From Ferdinandcohnia sp047238305 (GTDB lineage: Bacteria; Bacillota; Bacilli; Bacillales; Bacillaceae_L), in the NCBI RefSeq assembly GCF_047238305.1, contig NZ_JBDFMO010000001.1:1736001-1800000 (forward strand): a stretch of DNA of 64,000 nucleotides. Direction: 5' to 3'. Below are positions 34,687 to 43,222 of the stretch, one piece after another; position 1 is the first letter of the stretch; each line of letters begins with the position of its first letter. The notes beneath the pieces are model-generated. The model ran no database searches and was not told where the DNA came from. It was given only the letters and a program-made list of their open reading frames with translations. A program made the translations under genes and the position numbers.

Positions 34687-34719
34687 GAGTAACAACCTCT
34701 TTTATTGATTTTTAAAAGA

Positions 34720-34746
34720 ATAGGTATCCGAGCAGCGGATACCTAT
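34720..34746 (-). terminator. Hairpin between katA and perR
   Basis: ATAGGTATCCG pairs perfectly with CGGATACCTAT around a five-base loop. On the minus strand a T-rich tail follows, so it probably ends the catalase transcript before perR. Confidence 0.8.
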
Positions 34747-34774
34747 ACTATGTGAGAATAAAATGAAACGAAAC

Positions 34775-36227
34775 TTATTTTGCTAAAACTTCACCTGGTA
34801 CTTTTAGTCCTAAACCTTCTGAGATACGATTTCCGTACTCTGGGTCAGCCTTGTAGAAATGACTGATCTGACGAAGCTTGATTTCCTCTAATTCCACTGG
34901 CTTCATAGATGCCACTATTGTATCAACAAGACGGCTACGTTCTTCCTCGCTCATTAAGCGGTAAAGGTTACCAGCTTGTGTGTAGTGATCGTCTTGATCG
35001 TAAGCTACACTATCTGCAATACCTTCAACAGGGAAAGCGTGCTGCTTCGCTTCTGGCGCTTCTTTTGGACCACTAAAACTATTAGGCTCGTAATATACAG
35101 AACTACCACCGTTGTTATCAAATCGCATTTGACCGTCACGTTGATAGTTATTCACGTCCACTCTTGCACGGTTGATTGGTAATGATTGATGGTTCGCACC
35201 AACGCGGTAACGATGTGCATCGTGGTATGCAAACAGACGACCTTGAAGCATTTTGTCAGGTGATACATCGACACCAGGTACTAAAGTTCCAGGAGAGAAT
35301 GTCGCTTGTTCAACCTCTGCAAAATAGTTTTCAGGGTTGCGATTTAATACCATGCGGCCCACTTCGATTAGTGGATAGTCTTTTTGTGACCATACTTTCG
35401 TGACATCGAATGGATCGAAACGGTATGTATTCGCATCTTCCAATGGCATGATTTGCACGTAAAGCTTCCAAGCAGGGAAGTCCCCTTTTTCAATCGCATT
35501 GAACAAATCCTCTGTATGATAATCTGGATTTTCTCCAGCAAGTTTTGTCGCAACCTCGTTCGTTAAGCACTTCACACCTTGTTCTGCACGGAAATGGTAC
35601 TTAATCCAAACGCCTTCACCATCCGCATTTGTCCACTTAAATGTATGGCTTCCATATCCATTCATATGACGCCATGTTGCAGGAATTCCACGATCCCCCA
35701 TTAACCAAGTCACTTGGTGTAAAGATTCAGGAGAATGAGACCAGAAATCCCATACTGCTGTTGGGTTTTTTAAGTGTGTTTGGGGATGGCGCTTTTGTGT
35801 ATGAATAAAATCAGGGAACTTAATCGCATCGCGGATAAAGAAAATCGGTGTGAACGATGTCGTAATTTCCTTCTTCCGTATAAAATTTAACCGCAAAACC
35901 ACGTGGGTCGCGAGCTGTATCAGCAGAGCCGTTTTCCCCAGCAACCGTTGAGAAACGGATAAATAGAGGAGTACGCTTGCCAACTCCGTTAAATAACTTT
36001 GCTTTTGTATATGTTGATACATCATTCGTTACTTCAAAATAACCATGTGCTCCACTACCTTTCGCGTGAACAACACGTTCAGGTACACTTTCTCTATTAA
36101 AATGCGCTAATTTTTCTAGAAGGTGTACGTCTTGGATTAGTACCGGTCCTCTTGAACCAGCTGTGATTGAGTTTTGGTTATCTCCAACTGGAGCTCCCCA
36201 ACTTGTTGTAAATTTATTAGTAGTCAG
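34775..36227 (-). pseudogene. katA: Catalase KatA, disrupted by an 8-nt deletion
   Basis: Read from 36227 downward the sequence encodes a typical clade-3 catalase start (TTNKFTTSWGAPVGDNQNS, active-site VVHAKGSGAHG, RFSTVAGE) as far as NYDIV. At about 35848-35856 the frame breaks, and the rest (TPIFFIRDAIKFPDFIHTQKR to the C-terminus) continues in another frame. The family has V-G-N-N-T-P here; only one base remains of the nine expected between the V and T codons, an 8-nt loss. The codon where ATG is expected is CTG, behind AGAGGTGATCTAG. The catalytic His lies upstream of the break and haem-binding Tyr downstream, so neither fragment can be active. Both could be sequencing errors. An exact PerR-box palindrome lies upstream. 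Confidence 0.9.
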
Positions 36228-36301
36228 CTAGATCACCTCTTGGGAGTATTTTCGAATATGCATATTATAATAACATCTATAAAATAAAAATCAATACTTT
36301 T

Positions 36302-36316
36302 TTATAATTATTATAA
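36302..36316. promoter_or_regulatory. PerR box upstream of katA
   Basis: TTATAATTATTATAA is a perfect 15-bp palindrome matching the PerR consensus TTATAATNATTATAA. It lies about 75 bp upstream of the catalase start. A weaker ATTATAATAA half-match lies near 36262. Confidence 0.9.
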
Positions 36317-36559
36317 TGTGCGATGAATAGATCATTTATTTCACAATATAAAACAACGACAAATATGCGTGTAATACCGATATTTCGTTCGATAATTATG
36401 CTTTTTTACTAATGGATTTTTATTTAGTGGAATCTACTAATTTTCAATTACGAATTGTTTTATGTTATATTTGAGAATAAAAAGAGAATCGAAAGTTACT
36501 ATTTTTCTCCAATTACAAAGGAAAATGAACAATTGGAAATAATTACGTTGATATTTAAC

Positions 36560-36690
36560 TATAGGAGATAAAAGGCATCATGGAAGCATAGAAGGAGGGG
36601 GATCACAAGATGACGGCTTAGGCACGGGGGAATCTGCTGACTCGTTAACAAATAGGCAGATTACAGCATCCGTCACTCCAGACCGATGCT
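36560..36690. repeat. Possible dispersed non-coding element
   Basis: G-rich, higher-GC stretch (GAAGGAGGGGGATCACAAGATG, then GGCACGGGGGAATCTGCTGA) within AT-rich intergenic DNA, containing a minus-strand frame without a ribosome binding site. It resembles, from memory, dispersed elements of Bacillus genomes; only one copy is seen here. Confidence 0.3.
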
Positions 36691-36746
36691 GTGTAGGGTT
36701 AAAAAAGCATGGAAATTTGCTAAAAGCCATAGAAGTCTCACTAACG

Positions 36747-36862
36747 ACCATAAACGATTCGTTATTTACTGTCGTTAATCCCAAAATACTGTTTTTAACT
36801 GAAGGATTACTGGTTTTAATTATAAAACACTGTTTTTAATCCAGAATTACTGTTTTTAGCAA
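36747..36862. repeat. 20-bp-period array with core ACTGTTTTTAAT
   Basis: The core begins at 36768, 36788, 36809, 36829 and 36849 (20, 21, 20, 20 bp), with a degenerate unit before. The bases between are variable. Same period as the arrays at 524 and 39276 but a different core. No gene crosses it. Confidence 0.75.
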
Positions 36863-36891
36863 AAAACGAGGTCAAAATCCCCGTTTCATTT

Positions 36892-37326
36892 CTACAACTC
36901 CTTCACAAATGCATAACTTTTCCGCTCATACTCCATTTTTTCTTCGTAAAAACGATGCGCATCCACTCGCTGTAATCCAGACGTCAAAGCCACCTTGCCA
37001 CAGCCTAATTCGCGAGCAAGCTCATGTATATAGGAAAGAAGCGCTTCACCATAGCCTTTTGAACGCCCAGCCTCATCTGTAACCAAATCATACACATACA
37101 TATTCTTGCCGTAATAAAGATTGAGTTGTTGTGCGACGCCAGTAACCGCCACAACCTCTTCCTCGTCAAATAATGCAAACAATCGATACCCCTGAAGTTG
37201 CATCTCCGTAACCAATGCCACAAATTCCTCAAGCGTCAAATGCGTTCGCAATTGCTTCATAACCGGAAATGCCATTTTCCACTCATCGACAGTCTGTAAT
37301 TCACGAATTTCATCCGCCAACACCAT
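36892..37326 (-). CDS. GNAT-family N-acetyltransferase
   Basis: This 144-residue protein has the GNAT fold: an N-terminal helix pair, central strands with LFALFDEEEVVAVTG, and the acetyl-CoA loop RSKGYGEALLSYI followed by the late motif GLQRVDAHRFYE. Such enzymes acetylate small molecules or proteins; the substrate is not predictable. GAGGAG lies close upstream of several possible starts (ATG 37326, GTG 37323, TTG 37320), so the first residues are uncertain. It stands alone between the catalase and ctpB regions. Confidence 0.88.
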   Translation of the reverse strand: MVLADEIRELQTVDEWKMAFPVMKQLRTHLTLEEFVALVTEMQLQGYRLFALFDEEEVVAVTGVAQQLNLYYGKNMYVYDLVTDEAGRSKGYGEALLSYIHELARELGCGKVALTSGLQRVDAHRFYEEKMEYERKSYAFVKEL

Positions 37327-37389
37327 CACTCCTCAAAATTATTTTCTCTATCATACAGCGGATATCCACCAGTTACTACATTTTTCTTT

Positions 37390-37540
37390 ACTTCACTCTA
37401 AAAAAACTTTTATAATGAGAAAGGAACGAAATTTTTTACCCATGCACATCGAGGCGTAGCCTCATTTTTGTCATAAAGTGTACAAGCAGTACATATTTTT
37501 ATACAAAGGCATCGCACTAACGCATGTGTGGTGCCTTTTC
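37390..37540 (+). ncRNA. Candidate small RNA or decayed gene with two hairpins
   Basis: A promoter-like TTTACT - 18 bp - TATAAT (TATAAT near 37411) precedes about 120 bp without coding potential containing the hairpin GAGGC-GTA-GCCTC-ATTTTT (about 37449-37468). A second hairpin, GGCATCGCAC / GTGTGGTGCC followed by TTTT, ends at about 37540. This is the layout of a terminated small transcript, but no family is recognised. Confidence 0.3.
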
Positions 37541-37555
37541 CTGCAACTCGATCCA

Positions 37556-37605
37556 GATAGTCAAAAAGACCCGTCGCACATCCCAATCGTGACATTTTGA
37601 CTATC
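37556..37605. promoter_or_regulatory. Long-spaced inverted repeat upstream of ctpB
   Basis: GATAGTCAAAA (37556-37566) and TTTTGACTATC (37595-37605) are perfect 11-bp inverted arms. The right arm contains TTGACT, a possible -35 box, with TATGAA 18 bp further on. It could be an operator for ctpB. Confidence 0.5.
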
Positions 37606-37691
37606 ATATGTGAGAGAATGTATGAATAAGAACATAAAAGCTACAAAAATTAACGGTATGCATTTGTATTTAGAGATGAGGAGGAACACAG

Positions 37692-39137
37692 GTGAGTCGT
37701 AAAGTTGTCGCATTATATATGGTACTATCCTTACTATTAGGGGCGAGTGCTACATTTTTAGTGGTTCAGTTGCTTGACCAAAACGAACAACCACTCGTTC
37801 AGCAACCAACTCAAAACAAAGAAGGCACTTCTAAAGAGGACACAAAAAATTTATCTAAAATCGATCAAGCGTACAACATGATCTTATCAAGCTATGTTGA
37901 AAAGGTTGACGAAAAACAATTAATAGAGGGCGCTATTCAGGGAATGGTTAGTACGCTGAATGACCCGTATTCTGCATATATGGATGAAGAAACTGCTGCC
38001 CAGTTCAATGAATCACTGGAATCATCATTTGAAGGAATTGGCGCAGAGGTAAGCATGATGGAGGGCAAGGTCACAATAGTCGCTCCATTCAAGGATTCAC
38101 CGGCTGAAAAAGCAGGGCTAAAGCCAAATGACCAAATCATCAAGATTGACGGAGCTAGCATCGAGGGTCTTGATCTGTACGAGGCTGTTTTAAAAATCCG
38201 TGGTGAAAAAGGAACGGTTGTTACCCTGCAAGTCATGAGACCGGGTGTAACCGATTTAATGGACGTCAAAGTAACTCGTGACACCATTCCAATTGAGACT
38301 GTATATACAGACTTAAAAGAATATAACAACAAAAAGCTGGGTTTTATTGAAATCACATCGTTCGCAAATGATACTGCAGAGGATTTTGTTATGGGACTAA
38401 ATGAATTAGAGGACAAAGGCATTGAAGGCCTGATAATCGATGTTCGTGGAAATCCAGGTGGACTCCTCGAAAGTGTTGAAGAAATTTTAAAACAGCTTGT
38501 TACAAAAGAAAAGCCATATGTTCAAATTGAAAATAGAAACGGCGAAAAGCAGCGCTTCTTCTCGACTCTTGAAAAACCTAAGGACTACCCAATCGTCGTA
38601 TTAACAAATGGAGGTAGTGCTTCTGCGTCAGAGATTTTAGCAGGTGCGTTAAAAGAAGCAGGTGGTTACGATCTAGTCGGTGAAAAAACATTTGGTAAAG
38701 GAACCGTCCAACAGGCTCGCGACATGGGCGACGGAAGTAATCTAAAATTAACGATGTTTAAATGGTTAACACCGGATGGAAACTGGATTCACCAAAAAGG
38801 AATCGAACCAACTGTAGAGGTGAAGCAACCAGAATACTTCTATGCGAACCCAATTCAGTTTGAAAAAGAGCTTACACAAAACATGAACAATGAAAAAATC
38901 AAGAATGCTCAAATCATGCTGAGTGGATTAGGATTCGACCCAGGTCGTGAGGACGGCTACTTCAGTGGAGAAACCGTCATTGCAGTAAAAGCCTTCCAAC
39001 AAGCAAATAAGCTAGAAGCAACTGGTACAATCAACGAAAAAACAGCAGGCGCTATCGAAGCAAAAGTCATCGAATCCATCCGTGACCAAAAGAACGACCA
39101 ACAACTCAAAAAAGCAATGGAAGTCATAACAAAATAA
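37692..39137 (+). CDS. ctpB: Carboxyl-terminal processing protease CtpB (S41)
   Basis: This 481-residue protease has an N-terminal signal anchor (about 5-25), a PDZ domain (about 95-175), an S41 core and a C-terminal peptidoglycan-binding domain (about 395-460). By spacing the catalytic dyad is Ser311 (in GGSASASE) and Lys336 (in FGKGTVQ), with Gln340. In B. subtilis CtpB cleaves SpoIVFA, activating pro-sigma-K processing during sporulation, which supports a spore former. GTG start with GAGGAACACAG upstream. A strong terminator follows. Confidence 0.95.
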   Translation: MSRKVVALYMVLSLLLGASATFLVVQLLDQNEQPLVQQPTQNKEGTSKEDTKNLSKIDQAYNMILSSYVEKVDEKQLIEGAIQGMVSTLNDPYSAYMDEETAAQFNESLESSFEGIGAEVSMMEGKVTIVAPFKDSPAEKAGLKPNDQIIKIDGASIEGLDLYEAVLKIRGEKGTVVTLQVMRPGVTDLMDVKVTRDTIPIETVYTDLKEYNNKKLGFIEITSFANDTAEDFVMGLNELEDKGIEGLIIDVRGNPGGLLESVEEILKQLVTKEKPYVQIENRNGEKQRFFSTLEKPKDYPIVVLTNGGSASASEILAGALKEAGGYDLVGEKTFGKGTVQQARDMGDGSNLKLTMFKWLTPDGNWIHQKGIEPTVEVKQPEYFYANPIQFEKELTQNMNNEKIKNAQIMLSGLGFDPGREDGYFSGETVIAVKAFQQANKLEATGTINEKTAGAIEAKVIESIRDQKNDQQLKKAMEVITK

Positions 39138-39144
39138 AACCTCA

Positions 39145-39177
39145 AAACACCTCTCCTATGCCGGAGAGGTGTTTTTT
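39145..39177 (+). terminator. Terminator of ctpB
   Basis: AAACACCTCTCC pairs with GGAGAGGTGTTT, then TTTT. Confidence 0.92.
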
Positions 39178-39181
39178 GAAG

Positions 39182-39207
39182 CCACGGGGACGGTTCTTGT
39201 GGTCCCG
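39182..39207. repeat. GGGAC palindrome after ctpB
   Basis: CCACGGGGACGGTTCTTGTGG followed by TCCC; the same GGGACGGTTCTT core as at 444-502. Confidence 0.65.
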
Positions 39208-39269
39208 TTAACGTCTTCCTTCTTCCGGTCATCCGGAAGGTCGACTAACTTATGAGGATGTGCTACTTA

Positions 39270-39400
39270 ACTAGCGGATATCGTCTGAACACGCTGATAT
39301 GCGTCAACGCTCGAACATTTGCACTAAACTAGGATATGGGTGCAAAATTGATATATCGGCCAAACTTGGCAGTATGTCGGACAAAACCAAATACCCGACT
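39270..39400. repeat. Degenerate 20-bp-period array with core ATATCGG
   Basis: Variants of ATATCGG or GATATCG occur near 39276, 39296, 39315, 39333, 39353, 39373 and 39392, a spacing of 18-20 bp. Intervening sequences are loosely similar (CCAAACTTGG, ACAAAACCAA). A plus-strand frame across it (39299-39502) lacks a ribosome binding site. Confidence 0.6.
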
Positions 39401-39528
39401 CCAAATCCCCAACTTCCTTTTTCCATAAAAACAACGTATGCTTTACGTCAAGTATTTGGTACAATAAAAGTTAGTATATCGAACGAAAATTTTTACATAT
39501 AAAGTCAAATCCATAGGTGGTGAAAAGT

Positions 39529-40722
39529 TTGATTGAAGCATGGTTACTTGAATTTGCAAAAGGAATTGGACGATTCTTTCTGCACCCATTGTTTTACTAT
39601 TTTGCCGGATATTGCGTGCTCCTAGGCTATTTCCGCGTTAAACGTGAACGGCGCTCATTTCATATAAGAGTAGAAGACGGATTCTACGACCTAAGATCAC
39701 TCCTTCCAGGTGGTTGGATTGCGGGATTACTCATTTCCGTCCTAACCATCGCTGCGGGTGTTGTGATTCCATTCGGTAGTATCGTGTTAATCGCAATCGT
39801 CACATTATTACTCAGTTTGCCAATCAACACACGCTTACTCTCTCCTGCATATATTTTAGGAGTATCGTTTTTCGGAATTATTTTGCTCTCGAATCTATCG
39901 GTTGAAAATAAATATATTACGAGATTGCTAGACGACATGGGCAACACAAGTCTACCATCAATTGCAATTTTACTAGGTGCCCTGTTATTAGCGGAGGGCA
40001 TACTGATTCTGAAAAAAGGTCATTTCGGCACGTCACCAGACCTTTTAAAAAGCAAACGCGGGCTTCCGGTCGGCACTCACATTTCGCAAAGGTTGTGGCT
40101 AGCACCTGTATTTTTACTGATGCCAGGAGAAGCTCTCACCACACATTATGAATGGTGGCCGGTATTCACCGTGTCCGGACAAGCATACTCATTGATTTTA
40201 GTACCATTCGGAATTGGTTTTTATCATAAGGTAAAAAGCATGCTCCCTACACAAAGTATTCCGGTCGTTGGAAAACGCGTTGTCCTATTAGGCATTGTCG
40301 TTTCTGCTTTAGCAGTTGTGAGCATCTGGTTTCCGGTTGCAGCAATCATTGCAGCGTGTTTTGCATTAGCCGGACGTGAACTCATTTATTTAAAGCACTA
40401 TTTCATGGACGAATCGAAACCATCGATATTTTCACAACGAAACCAAGGTTTGCTTGTTCTCGGGATTATTCCACAATCGCCAGCTGAAAAAATGCAAATC
40501 AAAATTGGCGAGACGATTTCAAAGGTCAACGGCATTCAAGTAAAAACCGTCCAAGAATTTTACTCGGCACTCCAAAAAAATCGAGCCCTATGTAAGCTCG
40601 ATGTGTTAGATATAAACGGTGAGGTCCGATACGTGCAACGCGCCTTATATGAAGGTGAGCACCATGAACTTGGCATCCTTTTTGTGAACGAAGGAAAGAG
40701 ATGGAAGCATAAAGCAGTGTAA
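39529..40722 (+). CDS. minJ: MinJ-like division-site topological factor (PDZ, membrane)
   Basis: This 397-residue protein has six to eight membrane helices (about 10-310) and a C-terminal PDZ domain (about 312-390, LGIIPQSPAEKMQIKIGETISKVNG split by a loop). The N-terminus FFLHPLFYYF..LLGYFRVKRER matches MinJ. MinJ bridges DivIVA and MinD at poles and septa in Bacillus. The position near ctpB and ftsEX matches B. subtilis. TTG 39529 is chosen because AGGTGG lies eight bases ahead; GTGs at 39517 and 39520 overlap that site. Confidence 0.88.
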   Translation: MIEAWLLEFAKGIGRFFLHPLFYYFAGYCVLLGYFRVKRERRSFHIRVEDGFYDLRSLLPGGWIAGLLISVLTIAAGVVIPFGSIVLIAIVTLLLSLPINTRLLSPAYILGVSFFGIILLSNLSVENKYITRLLDDMGNTSLPSIAILLGALLLAEGILILKKGHFGTSPDLLKSKRGLPVGTHISQRLWLAPVFLLMPGEALTTHYEWWPVFTVSGQAYSLILVPFGIGFYHKVKSMLPTQSIPVVGKRVVLLGIVVSALAVVSIWFPVAAIIAACFALAGRELIYLKHYFMDESKPSIFSQRNQGLLVLGIIPQSPAEKMQIKIGETISKVNGIQVKTVQEFYSALQKNRALCKLDVLDINGEVRYVQRALYEGEHHELGILFVNEGKRWKHKAV

Positions 40723-40727
40723 ATGTA

Positions 40728-40790
40728 ATTTTTCATAATTAATCGGAATGAATTTCATAATTCTTCGAAATGAATTTCATAATTTACTGG
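40728..40790. repeat. Three 22-bp direct repeats TTTCATAATT
   Basis: TTTCATAATT occurs at 40731, 40753 and 40775, with GAATGAA or GAAATGAA ahead of the last two. It lies just downstream of minJ. Confidence 0.7.
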
Positions 40791-40817
40791 AAAAGTGTGA
40801 AGTAAAATAATATGGAT

Positions 40818-40852
40818 TAAAAAGAGAAACGGCTTATGACGTTTCTCTTTTG
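40818..40852 (+). terminator. Terminator downstream of minJ
   Basis: AAAAGAGAAACG pairs perfectly with CGTTTCTCTTTT. The symmetry allows use from either strand, so it may also end the nos operon read-through. Confidence 0.88.
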
Positions 40853-41076
40853 CTAAGGAGATACTTCCCGGAGGAAAAATATGATTCTCTAAATGATTTA
40901 TTGTTTAATAATTCTATGATGGCCAAAATTCTAAAGTATGCCCTATATGTTTAGAAGAACTTAAACAAAACAACAAATTGTGTGATATTCGATAGGAACA
41001 TAGCATCCTTCATAATAAGGAAACGGGCCACCTTGATCTTTTAAACGATAACTCTACTCGGAATATGTCATCCAGT
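40853..41076. other. Intergenic region between minJ and the nos operon
   Basis: AT-rich; a few short frames without ribosome binding sites, possibly decayed coding sequence (around 40880-40950). Nothing recognisable. Confidence 0.4.
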
Positions 41077-41772
41077 TCATTGCCGATGAAGCTTCATCAA
41101 TTTCATTGTGATCTCTTCAATTTTGGATTCATTCTTAATGGTTTGAATGACTTTCCCTTGCTTCATAAACAGGATGATGTCGCCCGTTTCGGCTGCTACA
41201 TCCATCATGTGAGTAGAAAAAACAATGATTGTACCATTTTTTTTAATTTGATTAAGAATTTCAACGAACCGGTTTACCCAGTAGGGATCCAACCCATTTG
41301 TTGGTTCATCCAGTAACAAAACAGTTGGATTAGCTAAAATAGATTGACCGAATAGTAGGCGCTGTCTCATGCCTTTAGATAAGCTTTTTACTAATTCAGA
41401 TTTCTTATCAAAAAGGCCGATTAAATCCATTACTTCGTTTATCCTCTCTCTTTTCACTTTCCGCAAAGAACCATAAAAACGAAGAAATTCTTCAACAGTC
41501 ATCATTTCCTGAGCATGAAAGTCATCTGGCATGAAACCAATTTCTTTTAAATAGTTCTCACGGTCAAATTTAATTCCTCTCTCATTTATAGAAGTTGTAC
41601 CACTTGATGGAGAGAGAATACCTGCAATTATTTGTAGTAATGTACTTTTGCCGGCACCATTTCCACCGCATAATACAACGCACGTTCCTTCTTTTACATC
41701 AAAAGAACATGGGTATAACGCAGTCTTTTTCTTATAAAGCCTCGAAACGCCATCTACTTTTAATCCTGTCAT
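41077..41772 (-). CDS. nosF: NosF-type ABC transporter ATP-binding protein
   Basis: This 231-residue ABC ATPase has Walker A GGNGAGKS, signature LSKGMRQR, Walker B VLLLDEPTNGLDP and switch His in STHMM. With NosY and NosD it forms the complex that supports copper-centre assembly of nitrous-oxide reductase. ATG 41772 is preferred: GGAGG lies eight bases upstream and it overlaps the nosY stop as ATGA. The assignment as NosF rests on the nosD-L-Y neighbours; alone it would be a generic ABC ATPase. Confidence 0.88.
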   Translation of the reverse strand: MTGLKVDGVSRLYKKKTALYPCSFDVKEGTCVVLCGGNGAGKSTLLQIIAGILSPSSGTTSINERGIKFDRENYLKEIGFMPDDFHAQEMMTVEEFLRFYGSLRKVKRERINEVMDLIGLFDKKSELVKSLSKGMRQRLLFGQSILANPTVLLLDEPTNGLDPYWVNRFVEILNQIKKNGTIIVFSTHMMDVAAETGDIILFMKQGKVIQTIKNESKIEEITMKLMKLHRQ

Positions 41773-42581
41773 CGTCTTTTCCTCCATTCCAACATGCTCA
41801 TCGAAAACAATAACATTAATGTCGAAAATCCAATGAAATATATTATATTGATGAAGATTCCTGAAGAAGAACCTAAAAAGGTCATAAGGGAATCATATGC
41901 TTGTCCAAAAACGGCACCACCATCGAGTGATAAAACAAAGGACACCCGAATGAATTCAGCAGGGTTAACAAATAAACCAAATTTCATCAAAGGCGCGATC
42001 CAAGGGTAAGGGACTAAACCTAAAATACCAATTAACGCCGTCGGCCAGATCATGATGAGGAAAAACCAAATAATGACCGAAACCGATAATGCTTGCCACC
42101 TTGTCGATACGATACACCCTACGGTTATACCAAGAACAAGAAAGAAAAAAATCAAGCTAATCGAGAAAAAGTAGATAGACAAAAGCCATTCACTTGAAAA
42201 ACTATTTCCAATCACAAGACCGATAACTATGCTTATTCCATAACTGAACGTGAACACGATTGCCTGAGCAGTAAATTGACCACCTATTTTCCCTACTATG
42301 TAGGACAGTGAAAACAAAGGATAAGTGGTTAACAACCGCCATTGACCATTCTCCATTTCATTGGCAATTGAAAAAGAACCAATGATTAACATAAATAAAG
42401 GAATAATATATAACGCTATATTAACTACCGTCCCAGTCATATTCGTATAACCGGTTAACGAAGGAGCACTTGCTTGTAATAAAAATAAGAGGGACAATAC
42501 AGCAACCCATAAGACTAAAAAAGAATAATAGGAGCGTTGTCGCACCGTCATGCGCAGTTCAGAGCGCCAAATATTCCACAT
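41769..42581 (-). CDS. nosY: NosY-type ABC transporter permease
   Basis: This 270-residue protein has six membrane helices and the ABC-2 permease pattern: an N-terminal cytoplasmic stretch MWNIWRSELRMTVRQRSYY, a coupling region FSIANEMENGQWRLLLTYPL-like, and a final helix before EWRKRR. It is the membrane partner of NosF. ATG 42581 has AGAGGA six bases upstream; the ATG two codons earlier has no spacing. Translationally coupled to nosF by a 4-nt overlap. Confidence 0.88.
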   Translation of the reverse strand: MWNIWRSELRMTVRQRSYYSFLVLWVAVLSLLFLLQASAPSLTGYTNMTGTVVNIALYIIPLFMLIIGSFSIANEMENGQWRLLTTYPLFSLSYIVGKIGGQFTAQAIVFTFSYGISIVIGLVIGNSFSSEWLLSIYFFSISLIFFFLVLGITVGCIVSTRWQALSVSVIIWFFLIMIWPTALIGILGLVPYPWIAPLMKFGLFVNPAEFIRVSFVLSLDGGAVFGQAYDSLMTFLGSSSGIFINIIYFIGFSTLMLLFSMSMLEWRKRR

Positions 42582-42681
42582 CTTCATTCCTCTTTTCGAA
42601 AATTCTTGTGCGTAAAACTTCTAACCATAATCTACCGTTTAATAAAATGAGGACCAGTCCAAAAATAGAACTAGCCCTCAT
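42559..42681 (-). CDS. Possible 40-residue membrane peptide between nosL and nosY
   Basis: An ATG four bases after the nosL stop opens a 40-codon frame, MRASSIFGLVLILLNGRLW then basic residues, ending inside the start of nosY. The hydrophobic segment could span the membrane once. The ribosome binding site is weak. It may be a genuine small operon member, or only a coupling ORF carrying ribosomes to nosY. Confidence 0.35.
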   Translation of the reverse strand: MRASSIFGLVLILLNGRLWLEVLRTRIFEKRNEDVEYLAL

Positions 42682-42685
42682 ACTA

Positions 42686-43222
42686 TTAATGAGACTCACT
42701 ATGATCAGTTTCTTCAGATTCTGAATGTGAATGGTGCTCATTATCGTGTCCATGCATCATGTCATGGTTTTGTTCCCAATCATGATCGGATAACTCGTCT
42801 GTCGTCATTAGTGTACTTCCTTCATTTTCAGTTACAAACTCCTCTGCGGAAGCTTTATCTTTAAAGGATATAACATTATACGCCATTGGCGTTTTAACTG
42901 ATTGATTGTAAACATAAGTGGCATCATCAACCAATATCCATTCTTTATCATTGTAATCACGGACAAATTCAGCAGCAATTTTTTCATTTGGATTGGTACC
43001 AATCCATTCGTACATACAGCCCACATCGTCAAAAACCATAGATTTACCATTTTCTAAAACAATCTGGGTAGCATATTGATTGTCAACAACAGCCATATTA
43101 CAGACCTCACAAGTGTCTGTTTCTTCATTAATATCAACTGGCTGAACCTCGTCATTACCGCATGCTGCAATAAGCAAAACAAATCCAATAAATCCAATTA
43201 AATAAAATAGTTTTTTCTTCAA
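42686..43222 (-). CDS. nosL: NosL copper-binding lipoprotein
   Basis: This 178-residue lipoprotein has lipobox IAAC, then the NosL domain with the motif CEVCNMAV and the Met/Cys site GCMYEW, and a conserved AYNVISFKDKASAEEF. The C-terminus is a His/Asp/Glu/Ser tail (HDMMHGHDNEHHSHSE), probably metal binding. NosL delivers Cu(I) to nitrous-oxide reductase outside the membrane. The TTG start has GGAGG eight bases ahead and overlaps the nosD stop (TTGA). Confidence 0.93.
   Translation of the reverse strand: MKKKLFYLIGFIGFVLLIAACGNDEVQPVDINEETDTCEVCNMAVVDNQYATQIVLENGKSMVFDDVGCMYEWIGTNPNEKIAAEFVRDYNDKEWILVDDATYVYNQSVKTPMAYNVISFKDKASAEEFVTENEGSTLMTTDELSDHDWEQNHDMMHGHDNEHHSHSESEETDHSESH

Noticed and set aside
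34775..36025. Catalase as an intact 416-residue protein
   Set aside because: Its first 60 residues are an out-of-frame reading of the catalase N-terminus; the real N-terminus is in another frame up to 36227.
36578..36784. 68-residue minus-strand ORF
   Set aside because: No ribosome binding site; sits in a probable dispersed element followed by the 20-bp array.
39299..39502. 67-residue plus-strand ORF
   Set aside because: Crosses the degenerate 20-bp array, without a ribosome binding site or recognisable domain.
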